A DNA stretch of 64,000 nt from Flavobacterium gelatinilyticum. Lineage in GTDB: Bacteria > Bacteroidota > Bacteroidia > Flavobacteriales > Flavobacteriaceae. The stretch covers positions 1,178,001-1,242,000 of the forward strand of contig NZ_CP114287.1 of the NCBI RefSeq assembly GCF_027111295.1, written 5' to 3'. The position numbers were made by a program, and so were the translations under genes. Shown here piece after piece: positions 34,558 to 42,344 of this stretch (position 1 is the first letter of the stretch; each line of letters starts with the position of its first letter). The notes under the pieces were generated by a model, which made no database searches, was not told where the DNA came from, and saw nothing but the letters and a program-made list of their open reading frames with translations.

Positions 34558-34860
34558 ATGGAAGCTATAGAAATTTTTAAAGCCTTATCGAATAAGTCCA
34601 GACTGCAAATGCTGGAATGGCTCAAAGAACCCGAAATTAACTTTCCCGGACAACTTGAACACGGCGGATTTGAGCACGGTGTCTGCGTTGGGCAGATTCA
34701 GTCCAAGGCCGGTTTAACACAATCCACAGTATCAGAATATCTGTCTATTTTACAGCGCGCCGGTTTTATCGAAGCCAAACGTGTTGGACAATGGACCTAT
34801 TATAAACGTAACGAAGGTGCCTTTGAAGCACTCAGTAAATTAATTCAATCTAATTTGTAA
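34558..34860 (+). CDS. ArsR-family winged-helix regulator
   Basis: A 100-residue regulator. The winged helix spans about residues 5-85: ALSNKSRLQMLEWLK, then AGLTQSTVSEYLSILQRAGF (recognition helix) and GQWTYYKRNE (wing). An insert of about 15 residues between helices 2 and 3 carries HGGFEHGVCVGQ with the only cysteine. The classical metal-binding CxC motif is missing, so metal sensing of the ArsR type is unlikely. The single Cys or His residues could sense electrophiles (inference). It is followed 7 bp later by the Old Yellow Enzyme gene in the same direction, and its promoter contains a palindrome suited to autoregulation. Confidence 0.9.
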   Translation: MEAIEIFKALSNKSRLQMLEWLKEPEINFPGQLEHGGFEHGVCVGQIQSKAGLTQSTVSEYLSILQRAGFIEAKRVGQWTYYKRNEGAFEALSKLIQSNL

Positions 34861-34867
34861 AATTACT

Positions 34868-35974
34868 ATGAGTACAAACAACCTGTTTTCGCCATTTAAC
34901 TTAAAAACGTTAAATCTGAAAAACCGAATCGTAATGGCGCCAATGACGCGCTCTTTTTCTCCAAACGGAGTTCCAACTGATGAAGTCGCAGCTTACTATC
35001 AAAAAAGAGCTGAGGGTGAAGTTGGTTTAATTTTATCCGAAGGAACTGTTATCAACAGAAAATCATCATCTAACGATGCTAATGTGCCGCATTTTCACGG
35101 AGATTTGGCTTTAAACGGATGGAAAAAAGTTATTGACGAAGTTCACGCTGCAGGCGGACAAATGGGCCCGCAGATATGGCATATGGGAATTATGGACAAC
35201 CACCATTCAGGATGGGTTCCTCCTGTTCCTTTTGAAGGTCCGTCAGGATTAAACCGACCTGATTTTAGAAATGGTGTTTCTATGTCTGAAAAAGATATCG
35301 AAGAAACGATTCTTGCTTTTGGAAAGGCTGCTGCCGATGCTAAAAAATTAGGTTTTGACACGATCGAAATTCACGGTGCACACGGTTATTTAATTGATCA
35401 GTTTTTTAGAGCTGAAACAAACCTTCGCGAGGATATTTACGGAGGAAAAACATTACCGGAACGTAATCGTTTTGCAATTGAAGTGATAAAAGAAATCAGA
35501 AAGCAGGTTGGGAATGATTTCGCAGTTATTATGCGTTTTTCTCAATTCAAACCTTCTGATTATAACTATAAACTGGCTAAAAATCCGCAGGAATTAGAAG
35601 CATGGCTTAATCCTCTTGTTGATGCCGGTGTTGATATTATTCACGCTTCACAGCGTCGTTTCTGGGAACCTGAATTTGAAGGTTCTGATTTGAATTTTGC
35701 AGGATGGGCTAAAAAAGTAACGGGAGCGCCGACTATTACGGTTGGTTCTGTTGGACTTTCGGGCGATTTCTTTGGTGCTTTTGCAGGAGAAAGTTCTGAG
35801 CCTACTTCTTTAGAAGAATTAAACAGACGTTTCGACAGAGGCGATTTTGATTTGGTTGCAGTAGGAAGACCACTTTTATCTGATCCTAACTGGGTGGCTA
35901 AAATCAAAGCGGGAAAAACAGATCAATTGAAAGGTTTCAGCAAAGAAGCTTTAGGTCAATTGGTTTTGGAATAA
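34868..35974 (+). CDS. NADH:flavin oxidoreductase, Old Yellow Enzyme family (NemA-like)
   Basis: A 368-residue FMN enzyme of normal OYE length. It starts SPFNLKTLNLKNRIVMAPMT, has the active-site pair in IEIHGAHGYLIDQF (His around residues 169 and 172), and shows the phosphate-binding part TVGSVG and VAVGRPLLSDPNWV. OYEs reduce activated alkenes, nitro compounds and nitrate esters with NAD(P)H. The gene is 7 bp after the ArsR regulator, so the two form an operon. By analogy with NemR-nemA of E. coli it may detoxify electrophiles under control of its own repressor. Confidence 0.93.
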   Translation: MSTNNLFSPFNLKTLNLKNRIVMAPMTRSFSPNGVPTDEVAAYYQKRAEGEVGLILSEGTVINRKSSSNDANVPHFHGDLALNGWKKVIDEVHAAGGQMGPQIWHMGIMDNHHSGWVPPVPFEGPSGLNRPDFRNGVSMSEKDIEETILAFGKAAADAKKLGFDTIEIHGAHGYLIDQFFRAETNLREDIYGGKTLPERNRFAIEVIKEIRKQVGNDFAVIMRFSQFKPSDYNYKLAKNPQELEAWLNPLVDAGVDIIHASQRRFWEPEFEGSDLNFAGWAKKVTGAPTITVGSVGLSGDFFGAFAGESSEPTSLEELNRRFDRGDFDLVAVGRPLLSDPNWVAKIKAGKTDQLKGFSKEALGQLVLE

Positions 35975-36238
35975 GTTTTTTTTTAAAGATACAAAGTTGC
36001 AAAGGTTCAACGGGACAAAGTTTTCCCTTTGAACCTTTGTTGTTTTCTATAATACAGGTTTTGATTCAAATCTGTGTAAATCTGCTGAAATCTCTATAAA
36101 TCTGCGTGAAAAAATTGATGTGCCAAAGTATTTCACGCAGATTTTACAGATTAAAGCAGATTAAATTAGATTTTATTTGTTGAATGCAACATTTTTATTC
36201 TATTTAACCTAACGGATTAAAAATTAATATAAAAAATT
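35975..36238. other. Spacer with degenerate repeats upstream of the tyrS leader
   Basis: This stretch carries words of the acaaag family (gatacaaagttgcaaagg) and a run of aaatctgtgtaaatctgctg / cacgcagattttacagatt blocks (36066-36166). The latter are partly inverted copies of one another. No ORF is supported. Confidence 0.6.
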
Positions 36239-36246
36239 TATCTTTG
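36239..36246 (+). promoter_or_regulatory. Promoter -7 element TATCTTTG of the tyrS leader
   Basis: A perfect TAnnTTTG match 8 bp before the leader ATG (36255). The -33 region (near 36216) is weak. Transcription should begin within a few bases of the ATG, leaving at most a very short 5' leader. Confidence 0.7.
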
Positions 36247-36254
36247 CACCCGAA

Positions 36255-36365
36255 ATGAAATTCTTGAACAGCATATTACGCCTTCCTTTTTTCAGCACTT
36301 ATTATTATGCAATAATACTTGCTCGGAAAGGCTATGCATATAATTCAACGTATTCGCGATTGTAA
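36255..36365 (+). CDS. Tyr-rich leader peptide of tyrS
   Basis: A 36-codon ORF beginning MKFLNSILRLPFFSTYYYAI and ending ARKGYAYNSTYSRL. It has six Tyr: codons 16-18 in a row, then 27, 29 and 33. It is preceded by a TAnnTTTG promoter element and followed 29 bp later by a terminator hairpin, then tyrS. A Tyr-rich short ORF directly before a terminator and the tyrosyl-tRNA synthetase gene is the layout of ribosome-dependent attenuators such as pheL or hisL. It is shorter than usual ORF cut-offs and likely to be unannotated. Confidence 0.75.
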   Translation: MKFLNSILRLPFFSTYYYAIILARKGYAYNSTYSRL

Positions 36366-36406
36366 ATTAAACAGATAAAAATTATATAAACCTTAAAGCC
36401 CGGGCA
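36320..36406 (+). promoter_or_regulatory. tyrS: Possible antiterminator pairing in the tyrS attenuator
   Basis: TGCTCGG (36320-36326, inside the leader ORF) can pair over all seven positions, one of them G-U, with CCGGGCA (36400-36406). That segment includes part of the 5' arm and loop of the terminator, so the two structures exclude each other. A ribosome stalled at Tyr codons 16-18 (36300-36308) would stop just before the first segment. Confidence 0.5.
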
Positions 36407-36424
36407 TTTTGTCCGGGCTTTTTT
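36395..36424 (+). terminator. tyrS: Attenuator terminator before tyrS
   Basis: A 9-bp GC-rich stem AAAGCCCGG (36395-36403) / CCGGGCTTT (36413-36421), loop 9 nt, with a T-rich tail, ending 12 bp before the tyrS ATG. Its position upstream of a gene in the same direction shows it is regulatory, not the end of the previous gene. Confidence 0.85.
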
Positions 36425-36436
36425 ATTTTCAAAAAA

Positions 36437-37639
36437 ATGGAAACACTTCAAAAACTTAAAGAGAATACCGCAATCTTTCTTCCTGAAAATGGTCTGGAAG
36501 AAAAACTAAATCAGGCCGAAAAAGAAAACCGAAAGCTGATTATCAAACTGGGCTTCGACCCTACTGCTCCCGACCTGCATTTGGGACACGCGGTTGTATT
36601 GAAAAAACTGAAACAGTTTCAGGATCTGGGACATCAGATTGTAATTGTAGTGGGAAGTTTTACTGCCCGAATTGGTGATCCCACCGGAAAAAACAAAAGC
36701 CGGAAACCACTGAGTATCGAAGAAGTACAGCACAATGCTGAAACGTACATTTCGCAATTATCTAAAATTATCGATGTTAAAAAAGCTAAAATCGTTTTTA
36801 ATTCGGAGTGGCTGGATGCGCTTTCTTTTTCTGAAGTAATCCAGATTATGTCAAATGTCACGGTGGCGCAATTGATGCATCGAAATGATTTTAATAAACG
36901 TTTTACAGAGAATACGCCAATTGCCATGCACGAACTGGTTTACCCGATTTTGCAGGGGTTTGATTCGGTTAAAATAAATGCCGATATCGAAATGGGCGGC
37001 ACTGATCAGTTATTCAATTGTACAATGGGAAGACAATTACAGGAAAACTTTCAAATGCCGGCGCAGATTGTAATGTGCATGCCATTATTAAAAGGGCTTG
37101 ACGGAAAAGAAAAGATGAGCAAATCGCTGCACAATACTATCGGATTAATTGATGAACCGAATGAAATGTTTGGAAAAACAATGTCGATTCCGGATGATCT
37201 TATTCTGGAATTTTTAGAATTGACAACTAATTTTTCTATTCAAAAGAAACAGGAAATCAAACAAAGATTAGAAAATGAAAACCCAATGAACATCAAAAAA
37301 CTAATCGCCAAAAATATCATCAGTCAATACCATGATGAAAATAAAGCCGATCAAGCAGAGGATTTTTTCATCAATCAGTTTCAAAACAAAAATTTTGAAG
37401 CAAAATCGTTTGTTCCGGTTTTAATTTCGTCTTTCGAAAATAAATCTGATGAAATAGCGCTGCTTGACCTTTGTGCTTTTATAAAAAACGACATCACTAA
37501 ATCGGCAAACCGAAGATTAATCGAAAGCGGTGCGGTTCAGATCAATAATGAAAAAATTATAAATCCGTTTGAATTGATTTCATTACAAAAAGAAACAAAG
37601 ATTAAAATAGGAAAACGTAATTTTTATGAATTGCAGTAA
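36437..37639 (+). CDS. tyrS: Tyrosyl-tRNA synthetase
   Basis: A 400-residue class I synthetase that charges tRNA-Tyr. The HIGH-type motif is HLGH (residues 48-51) in DPTAPDLHLGH, and the second signature is KMSKS (residues 226-230). Substrate-recognition segments GGTDQLFNCTMGRQL and MHELVYPILQGFDS are present. A C-terminal S4-like RNA-binding domain (NRRLIESGAVQINNEKIINP) closes the protein. The arrangement (KMSKS without the KFGKS variant) places it with the TyrS2/TyrZ-like type. Expression is probably controlled by attenuation, given the upstream Tyr-rich leader ORF and terminator. The next downstream terminator is at 37751-37782. Confidence 0.96.
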   Translation: METLQKLKENTAIFLPENGLEEKLNQAEKENRKLIIKLGFDPTAPDLHLGHAVVLKKLKQFQDLGHQIVIVVGSFTARIGDPTGKNKSRKPLSIEEVQHNAETYISQLSKIIDVKKAKIVFNSEWLDALSFSEVIQIMSNVTVAQLMHRNDFNKRFTENTPIAMHELVYPILQGFDSVKINADIEMGGTDQLFNCTMGRQLQENFQMPAQIVMCMPLLKGLDGKEKMSKSLHNTIGLIDEPNEMFGKTMSIPDDLILEFLELTTNFSIQKKQEIKQRLENENPMNIKKLIAKNIISQYHDENKADQAEDFFINQFQNKNFEAKSFVPVLISSFENKSDEIALLDLCAFIKNDITKSANRRLIESGAVQINNEKIINPFELISLQKETKIKIGKRNFYELQ

Positions 37640-37689
37640 TTCGGGAATATGATTTTTTATATTTTCACAGGAAATAACAGGTATTTAAG

Positions 37690-37711
37690 GAGACGTACTG
37701 CGGTGCGTCTC
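37690..37711. repeat. Hairpin repeat GAGACGTAC-TGCG-GTGCGTCTC
   Basis: A near-perfect 9-bp palindrome with a 4-nt loop, between tyrS and its terminator. From memory, sequences of this GAGACGCAC...GTGCGTCTC type are dispersed in many bacterial genomes; only one copy is in this window. Confidence 0.6.
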
Positions 37712-37750
37712 TACGATTATTCGTGTTTGAAATTATATATATAAATAACA

Positions 37751-37782
37751 AAGGGATGAAAACTTTAAAAGTTTCATCCCTT
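37751..37782. terminator. Probable terminator of tyrS and/or the acyltransferase gene
   Basis: The stem is AAGGGATGAAA (37751-37761) / TTTCATCCCTT (37772-37782), loop 10 nt, between the convergent tyrS and acyltransferase genes. The loop can pair further (ACTTT with AAAGT). Confidence 0.75.
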
Positions 37783-37865
37783 CTTTAAAAATTCCTAACT
37801 AACAAAATATAGAAATTTATTTTATAAGATTTACTCTGCCACTTTGTTTCTTAGTCTCTCTGCAA

Positions 37866-39005
37866 TTACAAAGAAACTCTTTTTCTCTGAAACTTATTCT
37901 GAAGCCATTTACGAACCGGTTCATCGTATAATTTTAAACATAAATATGCCAGAACAATACTTGCAATCAGAACTCCAATTCCTGCAAGATAACCGTCTTT
38001 CAGTGAAACTTTTTCATCTACAACCCAGGCGGTAAACCAATAAATAAGCGGATAATGCGTAATATAAATCGGGTACGATATATCGCCTAAAAGTTTACAG
38101 ATCTTGTTTGAAAATGCATTTTTAATTTGTCCGCCTGCACCAATTGCTACAATTAACGGGAAGATCAAAATAATACAGAATGACTCATATAAACCATTGA
38201 TCCATAACGTATTTTCGTCTCCAAATCTTGGCAGTGCCAAAACAATTGTGATTAAAATACTGCAAACCCAAAAGGCTCCTTTTATATGAATTAGTTTTCC
38301 TAATCGGGATAATAAAACTCCGGCAAAAAACGGGAATAACAATCGGGTGAAACCTACATTCATTTGTTCCAGATTTAAAGACCAGCCGCCAATTACATCT
38401 CCTTTTGGTCCAAAAACGGTATAATTAATTAATAGTCCGGCAAATATCAGTACAAAAACCGACATTACTTTATTTGAAAATCTGCGGAAAAACAAGGCGT
38501 ACAATATATTCGCGATATATTCAAAAAAAAGTGACCATGCCGGACCATTTAAAGGGTGCATTTCGCCCCAGCCTCTAATTTCCATTGAGGGCGGAATTGG
38601 TAATAAAGTAAACCCAATTACCATTGTTACAATAACTTTCCACAGTTCCATTCCTGCAATTTGTGGAAACAATATATCTGATGCCTGAAAATAATAGAAA
38701 ATTGCTCCTATGATCATTCCCATAACGACCATGGGCTGTAATCGTATTAATCTTCGTTTATAAAAATCCCATTGTGTCATTTTTCCCCAGCGGTCGTCGT
38801 ATGCATACGCGACAACAAATCCGGATAAGAGGAAAAAGAAATCAACCGCAAGATACCCGTGGTTGATAATTTGAATAAAACGGTTACCGCCGCAAAAGGC
38901 TTCAAAAATATGAAAAGCTACTACCAGAATAGCAGCAACACCACGCAGACCGTCTAAAATTTCGTAATGTTTTTTGGGTTGAATATCAACTGTAACTGAA
39001 CTCAT
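37866..39005 (-). CDS. Membrane acyltransferase family 3 protein
   Basis: A 379-residue protein with about ten hydrophobic helices. The N-terminal signature GLRGVAAILVVAFHIFE carries the conserved Arg and His of acyltransferase family 3. A loop with YAYDDRWGKMTQWDFYKRRL and the motif GPAWSLFFEYIANIL are typical. The C-terminal helices contain GDISYPIYITHYPLIYWF. Family members O-acetylate or otherwise acylate polysaccharides, lipopolysaccharide or macrolides at the inner membrane. The acceptor here is unknown. It stands upstream of no co-directional partner. Confidence 0.92.
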   Translation of the reverse strand: MSSVTVDIQPKKHYEILDGLRGVAAILVVAFHIFEAFCGGNRFIQIINHGYLAVDFFFLLSGFVVAYAYDDRWGKMTQWDFYKRRLIRLQPMVVMGMIIGAIFYYFQASDILFPQIAGMELWKVIVTMVIGFTLLPIPPSMEIRGWGEMHPLNGPAWSLFFEYIANILYALFFRRFSNKVMSVFVLIFAGLLINYTVFGPKGDVIGGWSLNLEQMNVGFTRLLFPFFAGVLLSRLGKLIHIKGAFWVCSILITIVLALPRFGDENTLWINGLYESFCIILIFPLIVAIGAGGQIKNAFSNKICKLLGDISYPIYITHYPLIYWFTAWVVDEKVSLKDGYLAGIGVLIASIVLAYLCLKLYDEPVRKWLQNKFQRKRVSL

Positions 39006-39133
39006 TTGTATTGGTTTATTTAAGGTTAGGTTAGATTTTTTTGATTTAGATTTTGGATTGCAGATTTTAGATTTTAGATTTCTTTTATCTCCTAAAATTG
39101 GAATTTGGGATTTAAAATTTTGAAATTTAAAAC

Positions 39134-39781
39134 CTATTGGTGATTTTTAAGCCAATCTGCTCTTCTTTGATCCGGCAGATGTTTTACGGTGAAGTTTTCG
39201 AATTTGGCTTCAAAACCTTTTCCGTCCGGAGAAGCGGCCATTAAACCAACCATTACAGGTTTATTGTCTTCTAAAGGCGCATTTCGGGTCATGATGTAAT
39301 TTTTATCATCAAATGAATAAAACACTTCAACAGCATCAAGTCTTCTTACGGCTTTAATCCAGATAAACGGCGGTGCTTTTTCTAATGTTGTTACACTCCA
39401 GTCGCTTTTTTCGTGCGTTACAACAGTGCTGACATTAAATTTTCCGTCAACAAATTCTACTCCGGTTTTAATATAATTTTTTTCGTCAATGCGAATCATT
39501 AATCCCATTTGGTCAAAACGGGCGATATAATTTCCGGTCAGTTTTACTTTGGCTTCGAATTCGCCTCCGTAATTTGCATAATAAAACGGCGCATCATCAA
39601 CCGTGAATCCGTAATGCGAAATTCTCCAATAATCGCTGTTTGCCGTTACATTCATAATTAAAGCATTGTTTTTAATTTCCCATTTTTCAGGTTCATTAAA
39701 CCACTGCATTTTATTAAGAGTCTGTGCGGAAAGGTTTTGAAATAAAATAAAAACTGCGGTTACTAGTAGTATTCGTTTCAT
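39134..39781 (-). CDS. Secreted DUF1349 protein (concanavalin-like fold)
   Basis: A 215-residue protein with a signal peptide (MKRILLVTAVFILFQNLSA). The DUF1349 domain shows WFNEPEKWEIKNNALIMNV, ANSDYWRISHYGF, YIARFDQMGLMIRIDEKNYI, WIKAVRRLDAVEVFYSFDD and MVGLMAASPDGKGFEAKFEN. The family has a concanavalin-type jelly-roll and may bind or cleave carbohydrates; catalytic residues are not defined. It lies 140 bp downstream of the GH3 gene, with a hairpin between them, in a small carbohydrate region. Confidence 0.9.
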   Translation of the reverse strand: MKRILLVTAVFILFQNLSAQTLNKMQWFNEPEKWEIKNNALIMNVTANSDYWRISHYGFTVDDAPFYYANYGGEFEAKVKLTGNYIARFDQMGLMIRIDEKNYIKTGVEFVDGKFNVSTVVTHEKSDWSVTTLEKAPPFIWIKAVRRLDAVEVFYSFDDKNYIMTRNAPLEDNKPVMVGLMAASPDGKGFEAKFENFTVKHLPDQRRADWLKNHQ

Positions 39782-39863
39782 TTTTGTTTTTTATTAGATA
39801 TTTATTACAAGATTAGAAAAACTTTTAAATTCTCAAACTTTACTTCTATCTTTTTTATAAAGC

Positions 39864-39892
39864 AAAGCTGCAAATTTTACACTTGCAGCTTT
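39864..39892 (-). terminator. Possible terminator after the GH3 gene
   Basis: A 10-bp stem AAAGCTGCAA (39864-39873) / TTGCAGCTTT (39883-39892), 30 bp beyond the GH3 stop. The T tract on the minus strand is interrupted, so termination may be partial. Confidence 0.6.
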
Positions 39893-39921
39893 ACTAACCA
39901 ACCAATTTAGAAATAATGAAA

Positions 39922-42138
39922 TTATTGAAGTGAGAAGCCCACTTTAGATTTTATATCTGTTGAAGATGCTCCTACAATCGCTTCAAAAGCTCCGGGTTCA
40001 GCAACCCAGTCATGTTTTTTATCATCGAAGAAACTTAAAGCTGTTTTATCGATTGTAAAGGTTACTGTTTTTTCTTCTCCTGCTTTTAAAGAAACTTTTT
40101 CAAAGCCTTTTAATTCTTTTACCGGACGTGGTAATGATGATTTTAAATCGCTGATATAAAGCTGCACCACTTCAGATCCGTCACGGCTTCCTGTGTTTTT
40201 AACCGAAACCGAGAAAGTAATTTTATCTCCCGATGTCATTTGTTTTTTGTCAGCTGTTACTTTTCCGTAAGCAAAAGTTGTATAGCTTAATCCGTGACCG
40301 AATGAGAATAATGGTTTGATTTTGTTTTTGTCTGCCCAACGGTATCCAACAAAAATTCCTTCGTTGTATTTTACATCATCGCCTCCAGGGAATTCTCCTA
40401 AAGCGTGTGCTCCGTTATCAGCTAATTTTACAGGGAAAGTAAAAGATAGTTTTCCAGATGGATTTACATCTCCTACTAATACATTTGCTAAAGCATTTCC
40501 GGTCTCAGTTCCTAAGAACCATCCCTGAACAACTCCCGGAACTTCTTTGATCCATGGCATTGCTACAGCATTTCCTGAGATATTTACAAAAACAATGTTT
40601 TTATTTACTTTCGCTAATTCGCTGATTAATTTATCCTGACCGTAAGGTAATTCTAAATGTTTACGATCGTGTCCTTCATCATCCTGATTTTCGCTTTTGT
40701 TCAAACCTCCAATAAAAAGAACAATATCAGCATCTTTGGCAATTTTTAAAGCTTCGGCGGTTAATTCAGCCTGCGGACGTTTTTCTTCTAAACTTACTTT
40801 TGCTACTACTCCATTATAGTTGCTTGTAGGATCTCCTACATAACCTCTTGCATATACGATTTCAGCCTGATTTCCTATTCTTTTCTTTAATCCTTCAAGA
40901 GGTGTGATTTCGTATCTTGCTTTTAGAGAAGAACTTCCTCCTCCAACAGTCATCATTTTAATAGCATTTTCACCAATTACCGCAATTTTCTTAGTTTTAG
41001 AAAGGTTAATTGGCAGGATGTTATTGTTGTTTTGTAATAATACAATTGCTTCTTCGGCAATTTTACGGCCTGCTTCTGCGTGTTCTTCTGTTCCGAAAGA
41101 TCCAAACGGACGGTTTCTGTCCATTGTAGTCAAGAAAGATAAACGAAGGATACGACGTACTTTTTCGTCTAATTCTTTTGTTCCTACTTCTCCTTTTCTG
41201 ATCATTTCAGAATATGGTTTTGCGAGATAATAGTTATCGTAAGCATTGCTGGTTCCCCATGTAAGACCGTTTGTCCATGAACCAAATTCCATATCCAAAC
41301 CATTGTGAATTGCCTGCTTGGTATCGTTTACCCCGCCCCAGTCTGAAACTACAACACCTTTGAAGCCCCATTCGCCTCGAAGAATATCGTTTAATAAATA
41401 TTCGTTGTGGCAGCATTGCTGTCCTTTGTATTTGTTGTATGATCCCATAATCGACCAAACGTCACCTTCCTGAACTGCAGCTTTAAAAGCCGGAAGATAG
41501 ATTTCGTATAAAGTACGGTCGTCTACGATTACGTTTACAGAGTTACGATTTGTTTCCTGATTGTTTAAGGCAAAGTGTTTTACACAGGCTGCAACACCGT
41601 TTGCCTGAACTCCTTTAATATAAGGAACTACCATTTTTGAAGCCAAAAACGGATCTTCGCCCATGTATTCAAAATTACGTCCGTTTAATGGGCTTCTGTA
41701 AATATTTACTCCGGGTCCTAATAGTACGTTTTTGTTACGGTAACGTGCCTCTTCTCCGATAGACTTACCGTATAAAGAAGAAAGTTCTTTATTCCATGTT
41801 GAAGAAAGTGCTGTTAAAGCCGGAAAAGCGATACAGGAATCATTGGTCCATCCTGCCTGATCCCATTCGTCCCATTTTACTTCAGTACGAATTCCGTGCG
41901 GTCCGTCAGTCATCCAGTTTTCAGGAATTCCAAGACGTTTTACACCCGGAGAACTAAATTTAGACTGTGCGTGAATCATGGCAATTTTCTCCTCAGTTGT
42001 CATTCGCTTAAGCGCATCTTCTACACGCTCATTAATTGGCTTTTTATCATCAAGATAAACCGGAACTTTATTTTGTGCATTCACCCCGAATGAACTCAAT
42101 AAAATTAAAACAACGATTGTTTTAACGTTTTTAAACAT
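39922..42138 (-). CDS. Secreted glycoside hydrolase family 3 (beta-glucosidase-like)
   Basis: A 738-residue protein with a signal peptide (MFKNVKTIVVLILLSSFGVNA). The GH3 N-terminal barrel contains MIHAQSKFSSPGVKRLGIP, the substrate loop KHFALNNQETNRNS, and the nucleophile Asp266 in GVVVSDWGGV. The C-terminal sandwich has VGGGSSSLKARY and the probable acid/base region, followed by a fibronectin-III-like domain at about 620-738 (VSVKNTGSRDGSEVVQLYIS). It cleaves terminal beta-glucosyl or xylosyl residues. A perfect inverted repeat lies 33 bp upstream of its start, and the DUF6377 regulator gene is the next one upstream on the same strand. Confidence 0.94.
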   Translation of the reverse strand: MFKNVKTIVVLILLSSFGVNAQNKVPVYLDDKKPINERVEDALKRMTTEEKIAMIHAQSKFSSPGVKRLGIPENWMTDGPHGIRTEVKWDEWDQAGWTNDSCIAFPALTALSSTWNKELSSLYGKSIGEEARYRNKNVLLGPGVNIYRSPLNGRNFEYMGEDPFLASKMVVPYIKGVQANGVAACVKHFALNNQETNRNSVNVIVDDRTLYEIYLPAFKAAVQEGDVWSIMGSYNKYKGQQCCHNEYLLNDILRGEWGFKGVVVSDWGGVNDTKQAIHNGLDMEFGSWTNGLTWGTSNAYDNYYLAKPYSEMIRKGEVGTKELDEKVRRILRLSFLTTMDRNRPFGSFGTEEHAEAGRKIAEEAIVLLQNNNNILPINLSKTKKIAVIGENAIKMMTVGGGSSSLKARYEITPLEGLKKRIGNQAEIVYARGYVGDPTSNYNGVVAKVSLEEKRPQAELTAEALKIAKDADIVLFIGGLNKSENQDDEGHDRKHLELPYGQDKLISELAKVNKNIVFVNISGNAVAMPWIKEVPGVVQGWFLGTETGNALANVLVGDVNPSGKLSFTFPVKLADNGAHALGEFPGGDDVKYNEGIFVGYRWADKNKIKPLFSFGHGLSYTTFAYGKVTADKKQMTSGDKITFSVSVKNTGSRDGSEVVQLYISDLKSSLPRPVKELKGFEKVSLKAGEEKTVTFTIDKTALSFFDDKKHDWVAEPGAFEAIVGASSTDIKSKVGFSLQ

Positions 42139-42170
42139 AACTATTAGTATTTAAGCATTCAATAATTCTG

Positions 42171-42202
42171 TTAAAGGTACTAGTGGTCAATTGTACCTTT
42201 AA
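42171..42202. promoter_or_regulatory. Inverted repeat upstream of GH3, possible operator
   Basis: A perfect 10-bp inverted repeat TTAAAGGTAC (42171-42180) / GTACCTTTAA (42193-42202), 12-bp spacer, 33 bp before the GH3 start codon. It has no T tract, so an operator or mRNA hairpin is more likely than a terminator. Confidence 0.5.
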
Positions 42203-42344
42203 TAGTAATGTAAAACTAAAACGTTATAGAACATGTTAGATTTTTAAACGCAAAAAAGTAGTAAATTAAAAAATCAAAACATTGATTTACAACAACATAA
42301 TAAAAAATAAGCAGTAAAAAAAGTAGTGCTTTTATTTTTTTTCT

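Noticed and set aside
36395..36424. Terminator of the upstream OYE gene
   Set aside because: It is more than 400 bp beyond the OYE stop and directly follows a promoter and short ORF, so an attenuator is the better reading.
36239..36437. T-box riboswitch for tyrS
   Set aside because: No T-box sequence or specifier-loop layout was seen, and T-boxes are not expected in this phylum; the Tyr-rich ORF explains the region better.
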